This document shows, one piece after another, positions 42,201 through 47,770 of a stretch of 64,000 nt of DNA. The DNA comes from an uncultured Alphaproteobacteria bacterium. Lineage in GTDB: Bacteria > Pseudomonadota > Alphaproteobacteria > UBA2966. The notes beneath the pieces are model-generated. The model did no database searches. It was not told the DNA's origin and saw only the letters and a program-made list of their open reading frames with translations. The stretch is from contig OY282368.1 in assembly GCA_958295725.1 (NCBI GenBank), forward strand, positions 1,510,001 to 1,574,000, read 5' to 3'. Within the stretch, counting starts at the first letter, position 1, and each line of letters begins with the position of its first letter. The translations under genes were made by a program, and so were the position numbers.

Positions 42201-45200
42201 CGTCGATACCCCGCCATTCTCCGAGATCGACGTCGGCGACAACGCCAGCGCCACCTCCGGCAGATCCTCGTCGTCCGTCAGCGTCAGCGTCGCCCCGGTC
42301 ACCGTCACGGTCTCCGAATTGGCGGCGGCCTGGGCGTTCGCCGCCGTGCCCGTCACCGTCGTCGAACGACCGGCCGTCCCCTGGTGCACGACATCGTTCA
42401 CCGCCGCCACCGTCGCCGTGTCCGCGGCGTTCGCCGTCTCGCCCGCCGCGATCACGATCGTCGCGTCCGAACCCACCGTGTAGAAGCCCGTGACCGCCGC
42501 CGCCGTCACCGTCACCGTCGTCGCCGCGCTCGACGGGTGCGAGAGTTTCGCCGTCACCGTCGATTCGCCGCCGTTCTCGGAGATCGACGACGGCGACAAC
42601 GACAGCGTCACCCCCGGCGCCGCGTCGTCGTCCCGGATCGTCAGCGTCACGCTCGACGGCGCCGCGACACCGTTGCCGCCCGAGACCGTCGCCGAGACCG
42701 TCACCGTCTCGTCCGGCTCGTCCGTCGTATCGTCCACCGGCGCCACCGTCACCGTGCCGGTGCTCGCCGTCGCCCCGGCCGCGATGGTCAGCGTCGTCGC
42801 GCTCGACAGCGTGAAGTCGCCGGCCGCCGCGGTCACGCCCGTCGCCGCCACCGTCACCGTCACCGCCGCGCTCGACGCGCCCGACAGCGTCGCCGTCACC
42901 GTGCTCGCGCCCGGCGAGCTCTCGAAGATGGTCTCCGGATTCGTCGGGTCCGGATCCGACAGCGCCAGCGCCAACGTCGGCAACGTCTCGTCGTCCTCCA
43001 GCGTCAGCGGCGTCGCCCCGAGCAGGGTCACTTCCCCCACCCCCTGGCTGTTCACGGCCGTGCCCGTCACCGTCGTCGAACGCCCGCCGCTGCCCTGGTG
43101 CACGTCGTCGTTCACCGCGGCGATCGTCGCCGTGTCCGTGGCGTTCGCCGTCTCGCCCGCCGGGATCACGATCGTCGCGTCCGAACCCACCGTGTAGAAG
43201 CCCGTCACCGCCGTCACCGTCACCGTCGTCGCCGCGCTCGACGGACGCGAGAGCGTCGCCGACACCATCGATTCGCCGCCGTCCTCCGCGATCGACGACG
43301 AAGACAACGCAAGCAACACCCTCGGCGCCGCGTCGTCGTCCGTGATCGTCAGCGTCGCGGCGGGCGGCGCCCGCACGTCGCCGCTCGCCGCCGCCGATAC
43401 GCTCACCCGCTTGTCCGGCGCGTCGGTCGTATCGCTCACCGCCGTGACCGTCACCGTCCCGGTGCTCGCCGTCGCCCCCGTCGCGAAGGTCAGCGTCGCC
43501 GCCGCGGACAGCGTGAGGTCGCCCGCCGGCGCCGACACCGTGAGCGTCGCCGCCGAGAGCGCCGCCTTGTCCAGCGTCGCCGTCACCGTCGAGACCCCGC
43601 CGTTCTCCGCGATCGACGACGGAGACAACGAGAGCGTCGCCTTGGGAAGCGCCACGATGGGCACCCACTCGGCGTTGAGGTACTGCACGTTACCGCCGCC
43701 GTACTCTATCAAGAAGACGATGACGACGCCGTCGTTGTCGATCATCGCCTGCGTGAGCGCGATCGTCGTGGGCCGGCTGTTGTCGGTGAGTTCCGTGCAC
43801 TCGGTGCTGCTCGGCCCGGCGACGTTGGCCCCCCCCGTCTGGGTGACCGTCTTGTTGGCGCACGCCCAGACGTCGGTAACGCCTGTGCCGTAGGTTCCCG
43901 TCATCGCGATCGGTTGCGAAGCCGTCTTGCCGAGCAGCGACGCCGTGGTGACGTCCCAATCGGCGGTCGGCAGGCTGGGGTTGCGCCAGCTCGTCCCGCC
44001 GCTCGGCAGGGAGCCGTCGTTGTCGGTAATGGTCAACGGCAGGCCCGCCGGGGCCGCCACCCCGTTGCCCCCCGACGCCGCGCCCGAGACCGTCACCGTC
44101 TTGTCCGACGCCTGGACATCGTTGTTCACCGCCGTGAGCGTCACCGCCCCCGTGCTCGCCGTCGAACCCGCCGCGATGGTCAACGTGTTCGCCGTGCTCA
44201 GCGTGAAGTCGGTCCCCGACCCCGGCGAGGCCGACACCGTGAGCGTCACCGCCGCGCTCGACACCCCCGACAGCGTCGCTGTCACCGTGGTCACGCCGCT
44301 GCCCTCGGAAATCGACGACGAAGACAGCGCCAGCGTCACCGTCGGCAGCGTCTCGTCGTCGGTGATCGTCAGCGTCACGCCCGAAGGCGCCGTCACCCCG
44401 TTGCCGCCCGTGGCCGTCCCCGACACCGTCACCGTCTCGTTCGGCTCGTCCGTCGTGTCGCCCTCCGCCGTCACCGTCACCGCGCCCGAACTCGTCGTCG
44501 AACCCGACGCGATCGTCAGCGTATCCGCGCTCGACAGACTGAAATCGCCCGCCGCCGCGGTCACGCCCGTCGCCGACACCGTCACCGTCACCGCCTCGCT
44601 CGACGCGCGGTCCAGCGTCGCCGTCACCGTCGATACGCCGCCCGTCTCCGTGATCGACGCCGGCGACAGGACCAGCGTCACCTCCGGCAGGTCCTCGTCG
44701 TCCGTCAGCGTCAGCGTCACGTCCGACGGCGCCGCCACCCCGTTGCCGCCCGTCGCCGTGCCCGAGACCGTCACCGACTTGTCCGGCGAATCCACCGTGT
44801 TCCCGTTCGCCGTCACCGTCACCCACGGCACCGCGATCCCGCTCGTCGTATTCCCCGCCGTGATCGTCAGCGTCCTCGCCGCGCTCAGATCGAAGTCCGC
44901 CGTGGTCGCCCCCGTTCCCGGCGCCGCCGACACCGTCACCGTCACCGCTTCGGTCGACACCCCCGACAGCGTCGCCTGCACCGTCGATACCCCGCTACTC
45001 TCCGAGATCGACGTCGGTGACAGGACCAGCGTCACCTCCGGCAACGCCTCGTCGTCCGTCAGCGTCAGCGTCGCCCCGGTCACCGTCACGGTCTCCGAAT
45101 TGGCCGCGGCCTGGGCGTTCGCCGCCGTGCCCGTCACCGTCGTCGAACGACCGGCCGTCCCCTGGTGCACGTCGTCGTTCACCGCCGCCACCGTCGCCGT

Positions 45201-47639
45201 GTCCGCGGCGTTCGCCGTCTCGCCCGCCGCGATGACGATGGTCGCGTCCGAACCCACCGTGTAGAGGCCCGTGACCGCCGCCGCCGTCACCGTCACCGTC
45301 GTCGCCGCGCTCGACGGGTTCGTCAGCGTCGCCGTCACCGTGGAGACCCCGCCGTTCTCCGAGACCGACGCCGGCGACAGCGCCAGCGCCACCCCCGGCG
45401 CGTCGTCGTCGTCCGCGATGGTCAAGGTCAGGCCCGCCGGGTCCGCCACCAGACCGTGCCCACCGGCCACCGTCCCGCCCACCGTCGCGGTCTCGTCCGG
45501 CTCGTCCGTCGCGTCGTGCACCGCCGTCACCGTCACCGCGCCCGAACTCGTCGTCGCCCCGGCCGCGATGGTCAGCGTATTGTCGCTCGACAGGCTGAAG
45601 TCGCCCGCCGTCGCGGTCGCGCCCGTCGCCGTCACCGTCACCGTGATCGCCTCGCCCGAAATCCCGCCGCTCAGGCTCGCCGTCACCGTCGTCGCGTTGC
45701 CCGCGCCGCTCTCGTCGATGGTCGAGGCCGACAGCGCCAGCGCCAGCGCCGGCGTCGGGTCGTCGTCGGTGATCGTCCCCACCCCGGTCGACGCGCTCCC
45801 CAGCACCGCCCCGGAGGGGTTGCTCAGCGCCACACGCACCGTCTCGTCCGGCTCGTCCAGCGCGTCCCCCTTCACCCCCACCTCGAAGGTCCGGCTCGTC
45901 TCCGCCGCGGCGAAGGTCAGCGTCCCGCCCGTGATGGTCGCGTAGTCGGCGTCCGCCTCCGCCGTGCCCGGGTCCGCGGCGGCGGCGTAGTCCACCGTCA
46001 CCTGCCGCCCCGGCGCCCGGTTCAGGGTCACGCCGTATTTCAGGGTCGCCGTCCCGTCCGCCGCGCCTTCCGTCGCGCTCGGCGAGGAGATCGACACCGC
46101 GATCTCCTCGATCTCGATGGAGAACCGCAGCGTCGCCCTGTCGCCGTCGCCGTCCGTCGCCGCCAGCGTGTAGTTCGTCGCCCCCTGCGCCGCCGTCGGC
46201 GTCCCGGAAATCGTCCGCGTCGCCGCGGCGAAGCTCAGACCGGCCGGCAGGCTCCCCTCGATGGCGTAGGTCACGCCGCCGTCGCCGTCCGTCGCCGCCG
46301 GCACCGCCGGCAGCGCCTGCGACACCGCGTTGCCCCTCACCCAGCTATAGGAGGGGGTCGCCGTCGAGCCGAAGCTCGGCACGGTCTGCTGCCCGCGCAC
46401 CTTGTGGTTCGCGTCGTCCAGCGTCGGCCCGAAGTTCCGGTTCACCCGGTTGTCAGTGCCGCTGCCGACTCCGACGCGGCGGAAACGCAGGCCGCCGGTC
46501 TTGCCGGCGCCCATCGGGTTCGTCGGGAAGGAGATGCCGTCGCGGTCCCAGTCGCTCGCCTGCACCGCGTAGCTGAAATCGAGCTTGTCCCAGCGGCTGG
46601 AGTCCGAGGTGGAATAGGAGGGGTTGCACGCTTGGCGGGTGTTGCTCCCGATCCGGATGTTCAGGCACACGCTCGACTGGACAAGCGTGAGCCGGTGCGT
46701 GAGGTCCACCCTCACGGTGATGGTGTCGTTCGTCCCGAACGGCGCGACCTTGCCGTAGGTCTTGTCCGCGCCGGGGTTCGACGTGATCGAGATCGACTCG
46801 ATCCCCGCGTCGGCGCTCACCTCCAGGGTGAAGACCAGGTCGGCCGTGCGGTTGAACCCGTCCGTCGCCCGCAGCGTGTAGTTGTTCCGCGCCAACGCGG
46901 AGGCATACGACCCCGTGATCGTCGCCGTGGACGCGTTCAGCGTATAGCCCGTCGGCAGCGGCCGCGCCGACGTCACCGAATAGCTGACGTTATGCGCCGC
47001 GGCCGCGTTCGCCACCCGCGGCAGCCGGTAGTTCACCGACCCGCCCGCGTAGAAGAGAACGGCCGGACCCGTCACCCCGCTCCAGGACGGCGCCGGCGTG
47101 TCCACCTTGTGGTCGGCCTGGGCGCGCATCTGGCTGTGGTTCTTGCTGATGTTCGGGTTCCAGGTCCCGCCGCCGAACGAGGTGCCGCCGACGTTGGCGC
47201 CGATGTTGCCGCCGCTCAGCGCGTTCGCCGCCACGCTCACCCCGTCGGTGTCGCGGTCCCCCTTCTGCACCGTGTAGCGGAACTCCAGCACGTTGCTTTC
47301 CCGCGAGCGGGTCACGGTCTCCCGGAGGTCGGTGTCGTAATAGGTGTAGGAAAACCGCCGGACCTGGAGGGTCCCGCTCAACGACTCGTCGCTGCTGCCG
47401 ACGCGGAGCACCAGCGTGGGGCTGTCCGCGCTGGTGATGCTGACCCACGGCGAGCTCCGGGGCCGCACCTGCACCACGATGGTCTCGCCCGGAAGGTAGG
47501 TGCTCCCCGACGCCGGGGTGGAGGTGACGACCGGCCGCTCCAGATTCTGCGCCGCGGCCGGCGCCGCGGCGAAGGCCGCCAGGAGGGCGAGGCCCAGGAA
47601 GGCCGCGGCGCGGAGGCCTCCGCCCGGCGCGCGCGTCAC
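21294..47639 (-). CDS. Giant Calx-beta-repeat autotransporter-type surface protein (~8,780 aa)
   Basis: A single frame of about 8,782 codons. A signal peptide (LRAAAFLGLALLAAFAAAPAAAQ) begins eight residues after GTG 47639, which has GAGG seven nt upstream; the frame is open further up, but no better start is seen. Residues ~32-510 hold two copies of a novel-looking module plus a putative Ig (He_PIG) domain. Residues ~510-7,950 hold about sixty Calx-beta-like units ending in TLTITDDE-type strands, with two Cys-containing inserts. Another He_PIG domain, a helical linker (LKRINESILPELSRATWGSVVEAV) and a ~360-residue barrel ending in LRLRW follow. This is type V secretion architecture: the repeats would be exposed outside the cell as a very long adhesin. 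It appears monocistronic. Length and repeats make assembly error possible, yet the frame is unbroken. Confidence 0.88.
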   Translation of the reverse strand: MTRAPGGGLRAAAFLGLALLAAFAAAPAAAQNLERPVVTSTPASGSTYLPGETIVVQVRPRSSPWVSITSADSPTLVLRVGSSDESLSGTLQVRRFSYTYYDTDLRETVTRSRESNVLEFRYTVQKGDRDTDGVSVAANALSGGNIGANVGGTSFGGGTWNPNISKNHSQMRAQADHKVDTPAPSWSGVTGPAVLFYAGGSVNYRLPRVANAAAAHNVSYSVTSARPLPTGYTLNASTATITGSYASALARNNYTLRATDGFNRTADLVFTLEVSADAGIESISITSNPGADKTYGKVAPFGTNDTITVRVDLTHRLTLVQSSVCLNIRIGSNTRQACNPSYSTSDSSRWDKLDFSYAVQASDWDRDGISFPTNPMGAGKTGGLRFRRVGVGSGTDNRVNRNFGPTLDDANHKVRGQQTVPSFGSTATPSYSWVRGNAVSQALPAVPAATDGDGGVTYAIEGSLPAGLSFAAATRTISGTPTAAQGATNYTLAATDGDGDRATLRFSIEIEEIAVSISSPSATEGAADGTATLKYGVTLNRAPGRQVTVDYAAAADPGTAEADADYATITGGTLTFAAAETSRTFEVGVKGDALDEPDETVRVALSNPSGAVLGSASTGVGTITDDDPTPALALALSASTIDESGAGNATTVTASLSGGISGEAITVTVTATGATATAGDFSLSSDNTLTIAAGATTSSGAVTVTAVHDATDEPDETATVGGTVAGGHGLVADPAGLTLTIADDDDAPGVALALSPASVSENGGVSTVTATLTNPSSAATTVTVTAAAVTGLYTVGSDATIVIAAGETANAADTATVAAVNDDVHQGTAGRSTTVTGTAANAQAAANSETVTVTGATLTLTDDEALPEVTLVLSPTSISESSGVSTVQATLSGVSTEAVTVTVSAAPGTGATTADFDLSAARTLTITAGNTTSGIAVPWVTVTANGNTVDSPDKSVTVSGTATGGNGVAAPSDVTLTLTDDEDLPEVTLVLSPASITETGGVSTVTATLDRASSEAVTVTVSATGVTAAAGDFSLSSADTLTIASGSTTSSGAVTVTAEGDTTDEPNETVTVSGTATGGNGVTAPSGVTLTITDDETLPTVTLALSSSSISEGSGVTTVTATLSGVSSAAVTLTVSASPGSGTDFTLSTANTLTIAAGSTASTGAVTLTAVNNDVQASDKTVTVSGAASGGNGVAAPAGLPLTITDNDGSLPSGGTSWRNPSLPTADWDVTTASLLGKTASQPIAMTGTYGTGVTDVWACANKTVTQTGGANVAGPSSTECTELTDNSRPTTIALTQAMIDNDGVVIVFLIEYGGGNVQYLNAEWVPIVALPKATLSLSPSSIAENGGVSTVTATLDKAALSAATLTVSAPAGDLTLSAAATLTFATGATASTGTVTVTAVSDTTDAPDKRVSVSAAASGDVRAPPAATLTITDDDAAPRVLLALSSSSIAEDGGESMVSATLSRPSSAATTVTVTAVTGFYTVGSDATIVIPAGETANATDTATIAAVNDDVHQGSGGRSTTVTGTAVNSQGVGEVTLLGATPLTLEDDETLPTLALALSDPDPTNPETIFESSPGASTVTATLSGASSAAVTVTVAATGVTAAAGDFTLSSATTLTIAAGATASTGTVTVAPVDDTTDEPDETVTVSATVSGGNGVAAPSSVTLTIRDDDAAPGVTLSLSPSSISENGGESTVTAKLSHPSSAATTVTVTAAAVTGFYTVGSDATIVIAAGETANAADTATVAAVNDVVHQGTAGRSTTVTGTAANAQAAANSETVTVTGATLTLTDDEDLPEVALALSPTSISENGGVSTVQATLSAVSSAAVTVTVSATGATAAAGDFTLSSDRTLTIAAGATSSTGTVTVTAVGDTTDEADETVTVSGTAAGGNGVVAPSSQTLTLTDDDPTPTLALALSASTIAESGAGNVTTVTASLSGGISGEAVTVTVTATGATAAAGDFSLSSDNTLTIAAGSTTSAGTVTVTAVDDATDEADETATVGGTVAGGYGLVAAPSGLTLTITDDDALPTLSLSLSASTIDESGSGNVATVTAALSHPSGEAVTITVSASPGAGTDFTLTGTTLTIAADSTTSAGAVTITAMNDTTDSPNKSVTVSATASGGNGVAAPSGLTLTIADDDAAPGVTLAVSPASISENGGVATVSATLTHPSSAATTVTVMAALGFYTVGSDASIVIAAGETANAADTALVTAGDDAAHSGGRSTTVTATAANDQGVGSVTGAALTLTDDETLPTVALVLSSASILETGGVATVTATLSVRSSEAVTVTVSAAPGTGAVAADFDLSTATTLTIAAGQTASTGAVTVTARGNAVDAPDKQVTVSGTASGGNGVAAPPDVTLTLTDDEAFPMVALVLSSASISETGGVATVTATLSVASSEAVTVTVSTTPISGSDFTLSTARTLTIASGQTTSTGAVTVTAEHDTTDEPDETVTVSATVSGGNNVAAPSSVTLTLTDDETLPTVTLALSSSSISEGSGVTTVTAALSGASSEAVTVTVSAAPLSGATAADYALSTNRALVIAAGSTASTGAVTLTAVNNNVQASDKTVTVSGAVSGGNGVSAPAGLTLTITDNDDSVPTGSATTWRNVGQPQTNWDVTTASLVAETTSQTISFTGNYQQSTTDVWACANKQVSQRAHTGIPGPSRTECMNLVNNIGGARSVTITLTQAMIDNDGIVILFTREWGGGSNVIYYNTEWVPIVAPPKATLSLSPSSISEDGGVATVTAMLDKAASAAATLTVSAAAVAPAAAGDFTLSTANTLTFATGETASTGTVTVTAVDNAADAPDKTVTVSATASGDVKAPPDATLTVTDDEGGLTVVESGGSTATTEAGGTDSFTVRLTSNPSQTVNVLVTSQDTSECEVSADGGATYGVSGTVAMAPTGGDASAAAASLWNSPHTVTVRGKDDDVVDHDQICRVTVDPGETGAGNLPYNRVVTQTVSVSNEDDDVAGLTVSAVTGQATEAGGTATFTAKLATRPTAAVTVTVTGGDASEGTVSPSSLTFAPGVWNTAQTVTVTGVDDDVDDGDVTWNVVLNPDSGPAGDAHYRSDVTVPNANVGVSTTDDDTAGVTFDPTALTVTEQDAAGATFTVVLDSEPPSGTTTVGLGRSDAEIDLNGVRTYPYNLSFDPTNWSTAQTVTVTASADSDIRNDTKEIRYTVAGYAGGVTNEVAVTVTVIDDDKPIVSLALSESSISENGGVATVTATLDRTATEATTVTVSAAAVAPAAAADFSLSSANTLTIAAGDTTSSGAVTVTAVDNAADAPDKSVTVSATSAGGNGAAAPSDATLTITDDEDAPGVTLALSPSSIAESGAGNVSTVTATLSHPSSAATTVTVSAVTGFYTVGSDTTIEIAAGETANAADTVLVTAMNDDVHQGSGGRSTTVTGTAANAQAAANSETVTVTGAALTLTDDEALPEVTLALSPATIDEHDGTNPGSSTVTATLDRASSEAVTLTVSASPGSGTDFTLSSANTLTIAAGSTTSAGTVTITAVNDTTDAPNKSVTVSATADGGNGVAAPSDVTLTITDDEATPEVTLALSPATIDESGASNVSTVTATLSGVSSAVVTLTVSASPGSGTDFTLSSANTLTIAAGSTTSAGTVTVTANDNDVDSPDKSVTVSATAAGGNGATAPSSVTLTITDDEDLPEATLALSPATIDEHDGTNPGSSTVTATLDRASSEAVTLTVSASPGSGTDFTLSSANTLTIAAGDTTSSGTVTVTANDNDVDAPDKSVTVSATAAGGNGVAAPSDVTLTITDDEALPEVTLALSPSSIDESGASNVSTVTATLSGASSAAVTLTVSASPGSGTDFTLSSANTLTIAAGSTTSAGTVTVTATDNATDAPDKSVTVSATAAGGNGVSAPSDVTLTITDDEDLPEVTLVLSPATIDEHDGTNPGSSTVTATLDRASSAAVTLTVSASPGSGTDFTLSSANTLTIAAGSTTSAGTVTITAVNDTTDAPDKSVTVSATAAGGNGVSAPSDVTLTITDDEALPTVALVLSPASIDEHDGTNPGSSTVTATLSDVSSAAVTLTVSASPGSGTDFTLSTATTLTIAAGSTTSAGTVTVTANDNDVDAPDKSVTVSATAAGGNGVAAPSDATLTITDDEATPTVTLVLSPTSISEDGGVSTVTATLNGKSSEAVTVTVGAAAGTGAVAADFDLSTAKTLTIASGSTTSAGAVTVTASDNDVDVADKSVTVSGTAAGGNSVADPSNVTLTLTDDDTAGVTFNPTSITVTEQDTTGATFTVVLDSEPPPGGMTTTTWVGLNRSDSELDLNSAHTYPYNLSFTPSDWSTPQTVTVKALGDSDLQDETKQIRYAVANYGVGDVADTPATRLLAVTVTVIDDDKPVVSLALSPASISENGGVATVTATLDKAATEATTVTVSAAAVSPAVSGDFGLSSANTLTIAMGDTASTGTVTVAAVDDATDAPDKSVTVSATVAGGDGAANPSDATLTITDDDPAPMLSIDSPSVTEGNSGSTDLTFTATLSAASEREVTVDYADTGTGTATSGTDYTALTVGTLTFAAGTTSRTFDVAVTGDVLDEADETVKVRLKDPVNAAVSTTAGTGTGTITDNDATPTLSISSPSVTEGDSGSAALTYTVTLSAASGREVTVQYADAGLGTATSGTDYTAITAGTLTFAAGTTSRTFSVLVTGDTVDESNETVVVTWSNAANATISSPSGVVTNELRVDGTITDDDDAPGTITLTVDDGDVGEGDGATTITVTATVDGTTRFAEAKTVSVSVAGSGTAGAVDFAAVSSFDITIPAGAASGTGTFTLTPTDDSDDETDETITVSGTSTGLTVNAATISLTDDDGTPTSITLTVNDNSVGEVDGATTITVTATLDGSTTLGSATTVTVSVAGSGAATAVDFATVSAFDIMIAAGDASGTANFTLTPTNDVVDETDETITVRGTSTGLTVNSARISLTDDDAAPTAITLTVSDSSVGEGDGATSITVTATVDGTTRFAEAKTVRVSVAGSGTAGAVDFAAVEAFDIEIAAGAASDTAGFTLTPTDDAVDETDETITVSGASGSLTVTAATIGLTDDDAAPTSITLTVDDNSVGEGDGAAAITVTATVDGTTRFAEDTTVTVSVGGSGTATAVDFAAVSSFDITIPAGAASKTGSFTLTPANDAVDETDETVTVSGSSGSLTVNSATITLTDNDAAPTSITLTVSDNSVSEGDGATTITVTATVDGTTRFAAATTVEVLVRETSGTATAVDFAAVSVFEIVIAAGAASGASDFTLTPTNDVLDETDETVTVYGASPGLTVSSATIALTDDDATPTAITLTVDDNSVAEDDGATTITVTATVDGGTRFITLTTVTVSVAGSGTASAVDFAAVSDFDIEIEAGDASATGTFTLTPTNDAFDETNETITVSGSSGSLTVSSATIALTDDDDAPTAITLTVDDNSVAEDDGATTITVTATVDGASRFVDPTTVTVSVGGSGTATAVDFGAVSDFDIVIAAGAASKTGTFTLTPTNDAFDETNETITVSGSSGSLTVNSATITLTDDDATPSITLTVNDNSVGEGDGATTITVTATVDGTIRFAGATAVTVSVAGSGTATAVDFAAVTDFDITIAAEAQSKTGTFTLTPTDDAVDETDETVTVSGSSGSLTVNSATITITDDEALRTVALALSPTSISETGGVSTVTATLSGASSEAVTVTVGATGVTAAAGDFTLSSANTLTIAAGSTTSAGTVTVSAVGDAVDETDETVTVSATVSGGNGVSAPSSVTLTVTDDDTAGFAVSPATSTSSRLRTTEDGGTATFTVALESEPTGDVVLGVVSSDTTEGAVSASSLTFTATTWNTAQTVTLAGVDDADADTDKDYTVTLTVNTTSTLDAKYDALASSPVTVYAVNADNEYGLDVGSVTGQVTEGGGTATFTVALLTPPSPSQAVTVSVTSRDTGEGTVSPSSLTFTATDWSTTQTVTVTGVDDDIDDGTVTWDVRLDPSSGDAGYNRLANVDVSVTTTDDDGAPGVTLALSPSSISENGGVSTVTATLSHPSGAATTVTVSAVTGFYTVGSDTTIVIAAGETANAADTVLVTAANDDVHQGTAGRSTTVTATITNDRATADGTTMAVSGGALTLTDDEDLPEVTLVLSSTSISESSGVTTVTATLDRASSEAVTVTVDAAPGTGTDFTLSSANTLTIAAGQTASAGTVTITAVNDTTDAPDKEVTVSATAAGGNGVAPPPDVTLTITDDEDLPEVTLALSSSSIDESGAGNVSTVTATLNRASSEAVTLTVSASPGSGTDFTLSTANTLTIAAGATTSAGTVTITAVNDTTDAPDKSVTVSATAAGGNGVAAPSSVTLTITDDEDLPEVTLALSASSIDESGASNVSTVTATLDRASSAAVTLTVSASPGSGTDFTLSTANTLTIAAGQTASTGAVTITAVNNTTDAPNKSVTVSATAAGGNGVSAPSSVTLTITDDEDLPEVTLALSPSSIDESGASNVSTVTATLSGVSSEAVTVTVSASPGSGTDFTLSTANTLTIAAGSTTSAGTVTVTAVDNATDAPDKSVTVSATAAGGNGVSAPSSLTLTITDDEDLPEVTLALSPATIDEHDGTNPGSSTVTATLDRASSEAVTLTVSASPGSGTDFTLSSANTLTIAAGSTTSAGTVTITAVNDTTDAPDKSVTVSATAAGGNGVAAPSSVTLTITDDEATPTVTLALSSSSIDESGASNVSTVTATLSGVSSAAVTLTVSASPGSGTDFTLSSANTLTIAAGSTTSAGTVTITAVNDTTDAPNKSVTVSATAAGGNGVSAPSSVTLTITDDEALPEATLALSASSIDESGASNVSTVTATLNRPSSEAVTLTVSASPGSGTDFTLSSANTLTIAAGSTASAGTVTITAVNDTTDAPDKSVTVSATAAGGNGVSAPSSVTLTITDDEALPEATLALSASSIDESGASNVSTVTATLNRPSSEAVTLTVSASPGSGTDFTLSTANTLTIAAGSTASAGTVTITATDNTTDAPNKSVTVSATAAGGNGVAAPSDVTLTITDDEALPEATLALSASSIDESGASNVSTVTATLNRPSSEAVTLTVSASPGSGTDFTLSSANTLTIAAGSTASAGTVTITATDNATDAPDKSVTVSATAAGGNGVSTPSSVTLTITDDEALPEATLALSASSIDESGASNVSTVTATLNRPSSAAVTLTVSASPGSGTDFTLSSANTLTIAAGSTASAGTVTITAVNNTTDAPNKSVTVSATAAGGNGVSAPSSVTLTITDDEALPTVALVLSPATIDESGTGNATTVTATLSGASSAAVTLTVSASPGSGTDFTLSTANTLTIAAGQTASAGTVTITAVNNNDDEPNIRVTVSGTAAGGNNVANPSAVTLTIRDDEGPPLATLVLSSTSISENGGVSTVTARLNLASSAATTVTVSASGSGFTLSSANTLTIAAGSTASAGTVTITAVNDTTDAPDKSVTVSGSASNTQGVTDPSAVTLTIADDDAAPGVTLSVASSSILEGGSTTVSATLSHPSSAATTVTVTPLANAYSVASGAGATIAIAAGSTTSADTATITAVDNDVDAADSDVTVAGTAANSQAAANSETMTVTGASLTITDDDTAGFAVSPAPSATSRLRTTEDRGTAAFTVALSSKPTGNVALGVTSSDTGEGMVSPSSLTFTDSNWNTAQTVTLTGVDDAPTNPADGDQDYTVTLAVNTTSTVDTNYDGLDDVTVYAVNADNEYGLALVPTNGVTGQATEDGGTATFTVALRTQPSAAVTVTVSSLDTSEGAASPSSLTFTATDWSTARTVTVTGADDDIDDGDVTWAVRLDTSSGDGNYNGLANVDVSVITIDNDDAPTATLVLAPSTIDEGGAGNVATVTATLTHPSVAATTITVSAAPGTNAAVGDYTLSAETMLTIAAGDIASSGTVKITAMDNDVAAADKTVTVSGTASGASGVANPSDVTLTIRDDDVKGFAFDPAETVAVTAGNPDGTRYTAKLTSMPTGTVTVTVTSDNADVTVDTDGDANGDQNTLTFDATTWNTAQTVTVTAAAGDGLADPVAPLSHRARDGGYDGVTGALSVAVADGTRIAVPAGTTTQIENIYVVNGQRVTVVALGVPAGVEIDLPSDLAGAVSVMFKPVGDGVPRESGSFRLEHDGAHTMVDVNVMPMPDEGVELCLKPPAGMRDAARRSGRGMKLLRYDTGAEAWQAVTDLDSDDWDESRSRVCATVTTTSAFDAGYDVNTKPEFDFTLTAMVFTVDEAIDPPVTLPAAKEGTGDPPINYALTPAPPESLPPGLTFDSEKQTISGTPTEVFPERGYVWTATDDDGDENENELAFTIEVVPALEEARARLKRINESILPELSRATWGSVVEAVSGRLEGPGPGGGMADTVAGALKAQERTRDEEGLSWRKALEGRTFAVALGAGGGNGDGDGSGGVGGGGSGSGGPVVWGGGSRRSLSLDKEELDWSGDLFSAHVGVDGPLGESFRGGLAATWFEGSIEYTDRSGEAAVAGVHESRMTAVHPYVGWSGPGGSRLWGTLGYGQGEIEIVDAEVVERFGVQKGVQKGDSAFLGAAVGVSVPVLSAGGLTLALKASGEATQYSVDDNGDAIEAVTVDTRRLRLTVEGSRVYTLSGGGTLTPSLEVGGRWDGGDGETGMGVELGGGLEWALPSRGLTVEARGRTLAAHAGDVEEWGASGSARLSPGPGGRGLSLELAPGWGASESGLGRLWDGGVAGRASSLDEGGDAGTARLEAELGYGFGVWDGAGVATPYGGFGYEEGGDRRYRLGTRLELGPDLAVGLEVEREEGAADPDHGVKIGLRLRW
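25921..29346 (-). repeat. 342-bp coding repeat ladder, about ten units
   Basis: Within the giant gene the motif TCGTCGTCGG (antisense of the ITDDE segment) recurs at 25921, 26263, 26605, 26947, 27289, 27631, 27979, 28321, 28663 and 29005. Spacing is 342 bp except for one 348-bp step. Each unit encodes one 114-residue Calx-beta-like module (VTLALSxSSIDESGASNVST... to ...VTLTITDD). Neighbouring units are nearly identical in DNA, indicating recent duplication or gene conversion. Confidence 0.92.
35290..37371 (-). repeat. Second coding repeat ladder with alternating 348/342-bp units
   Basis: The same marker recurs at 35290, 35638, 35986, 36328, 36676, 37018 and 37366, giving steps of 348, 348, 342, 348, 342 and 348 bp. 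The longer units encode the variant loop DEHDGTNPGSS; the shorter ones DESGASNVS. The partial alternation indicates amplification of a two-module, 690-bp higher-order unit inside the giant gene. Confidence 0.88.
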
Positions 47640-47770
47640 GCCGCCGCCTCGCACAGGGGGAGGGGCATTACGACGGACACTCGCCACGCATGGACATCGC
47701 CCGGTTCCACACCTCGATCCATGAACGCCGACCGCATCGATCATGCCGCCGCCGAAAGGAGAACACAGCG

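Noticed and set aside
34773..45020. A second plus-strand frame of about 3,400 codons opposite the giant gene
   Set aside because: Same cause: repeated GC-rich coding DNA on the other strand removes stops from this frame. The sequence is low complexity with no family pattern.
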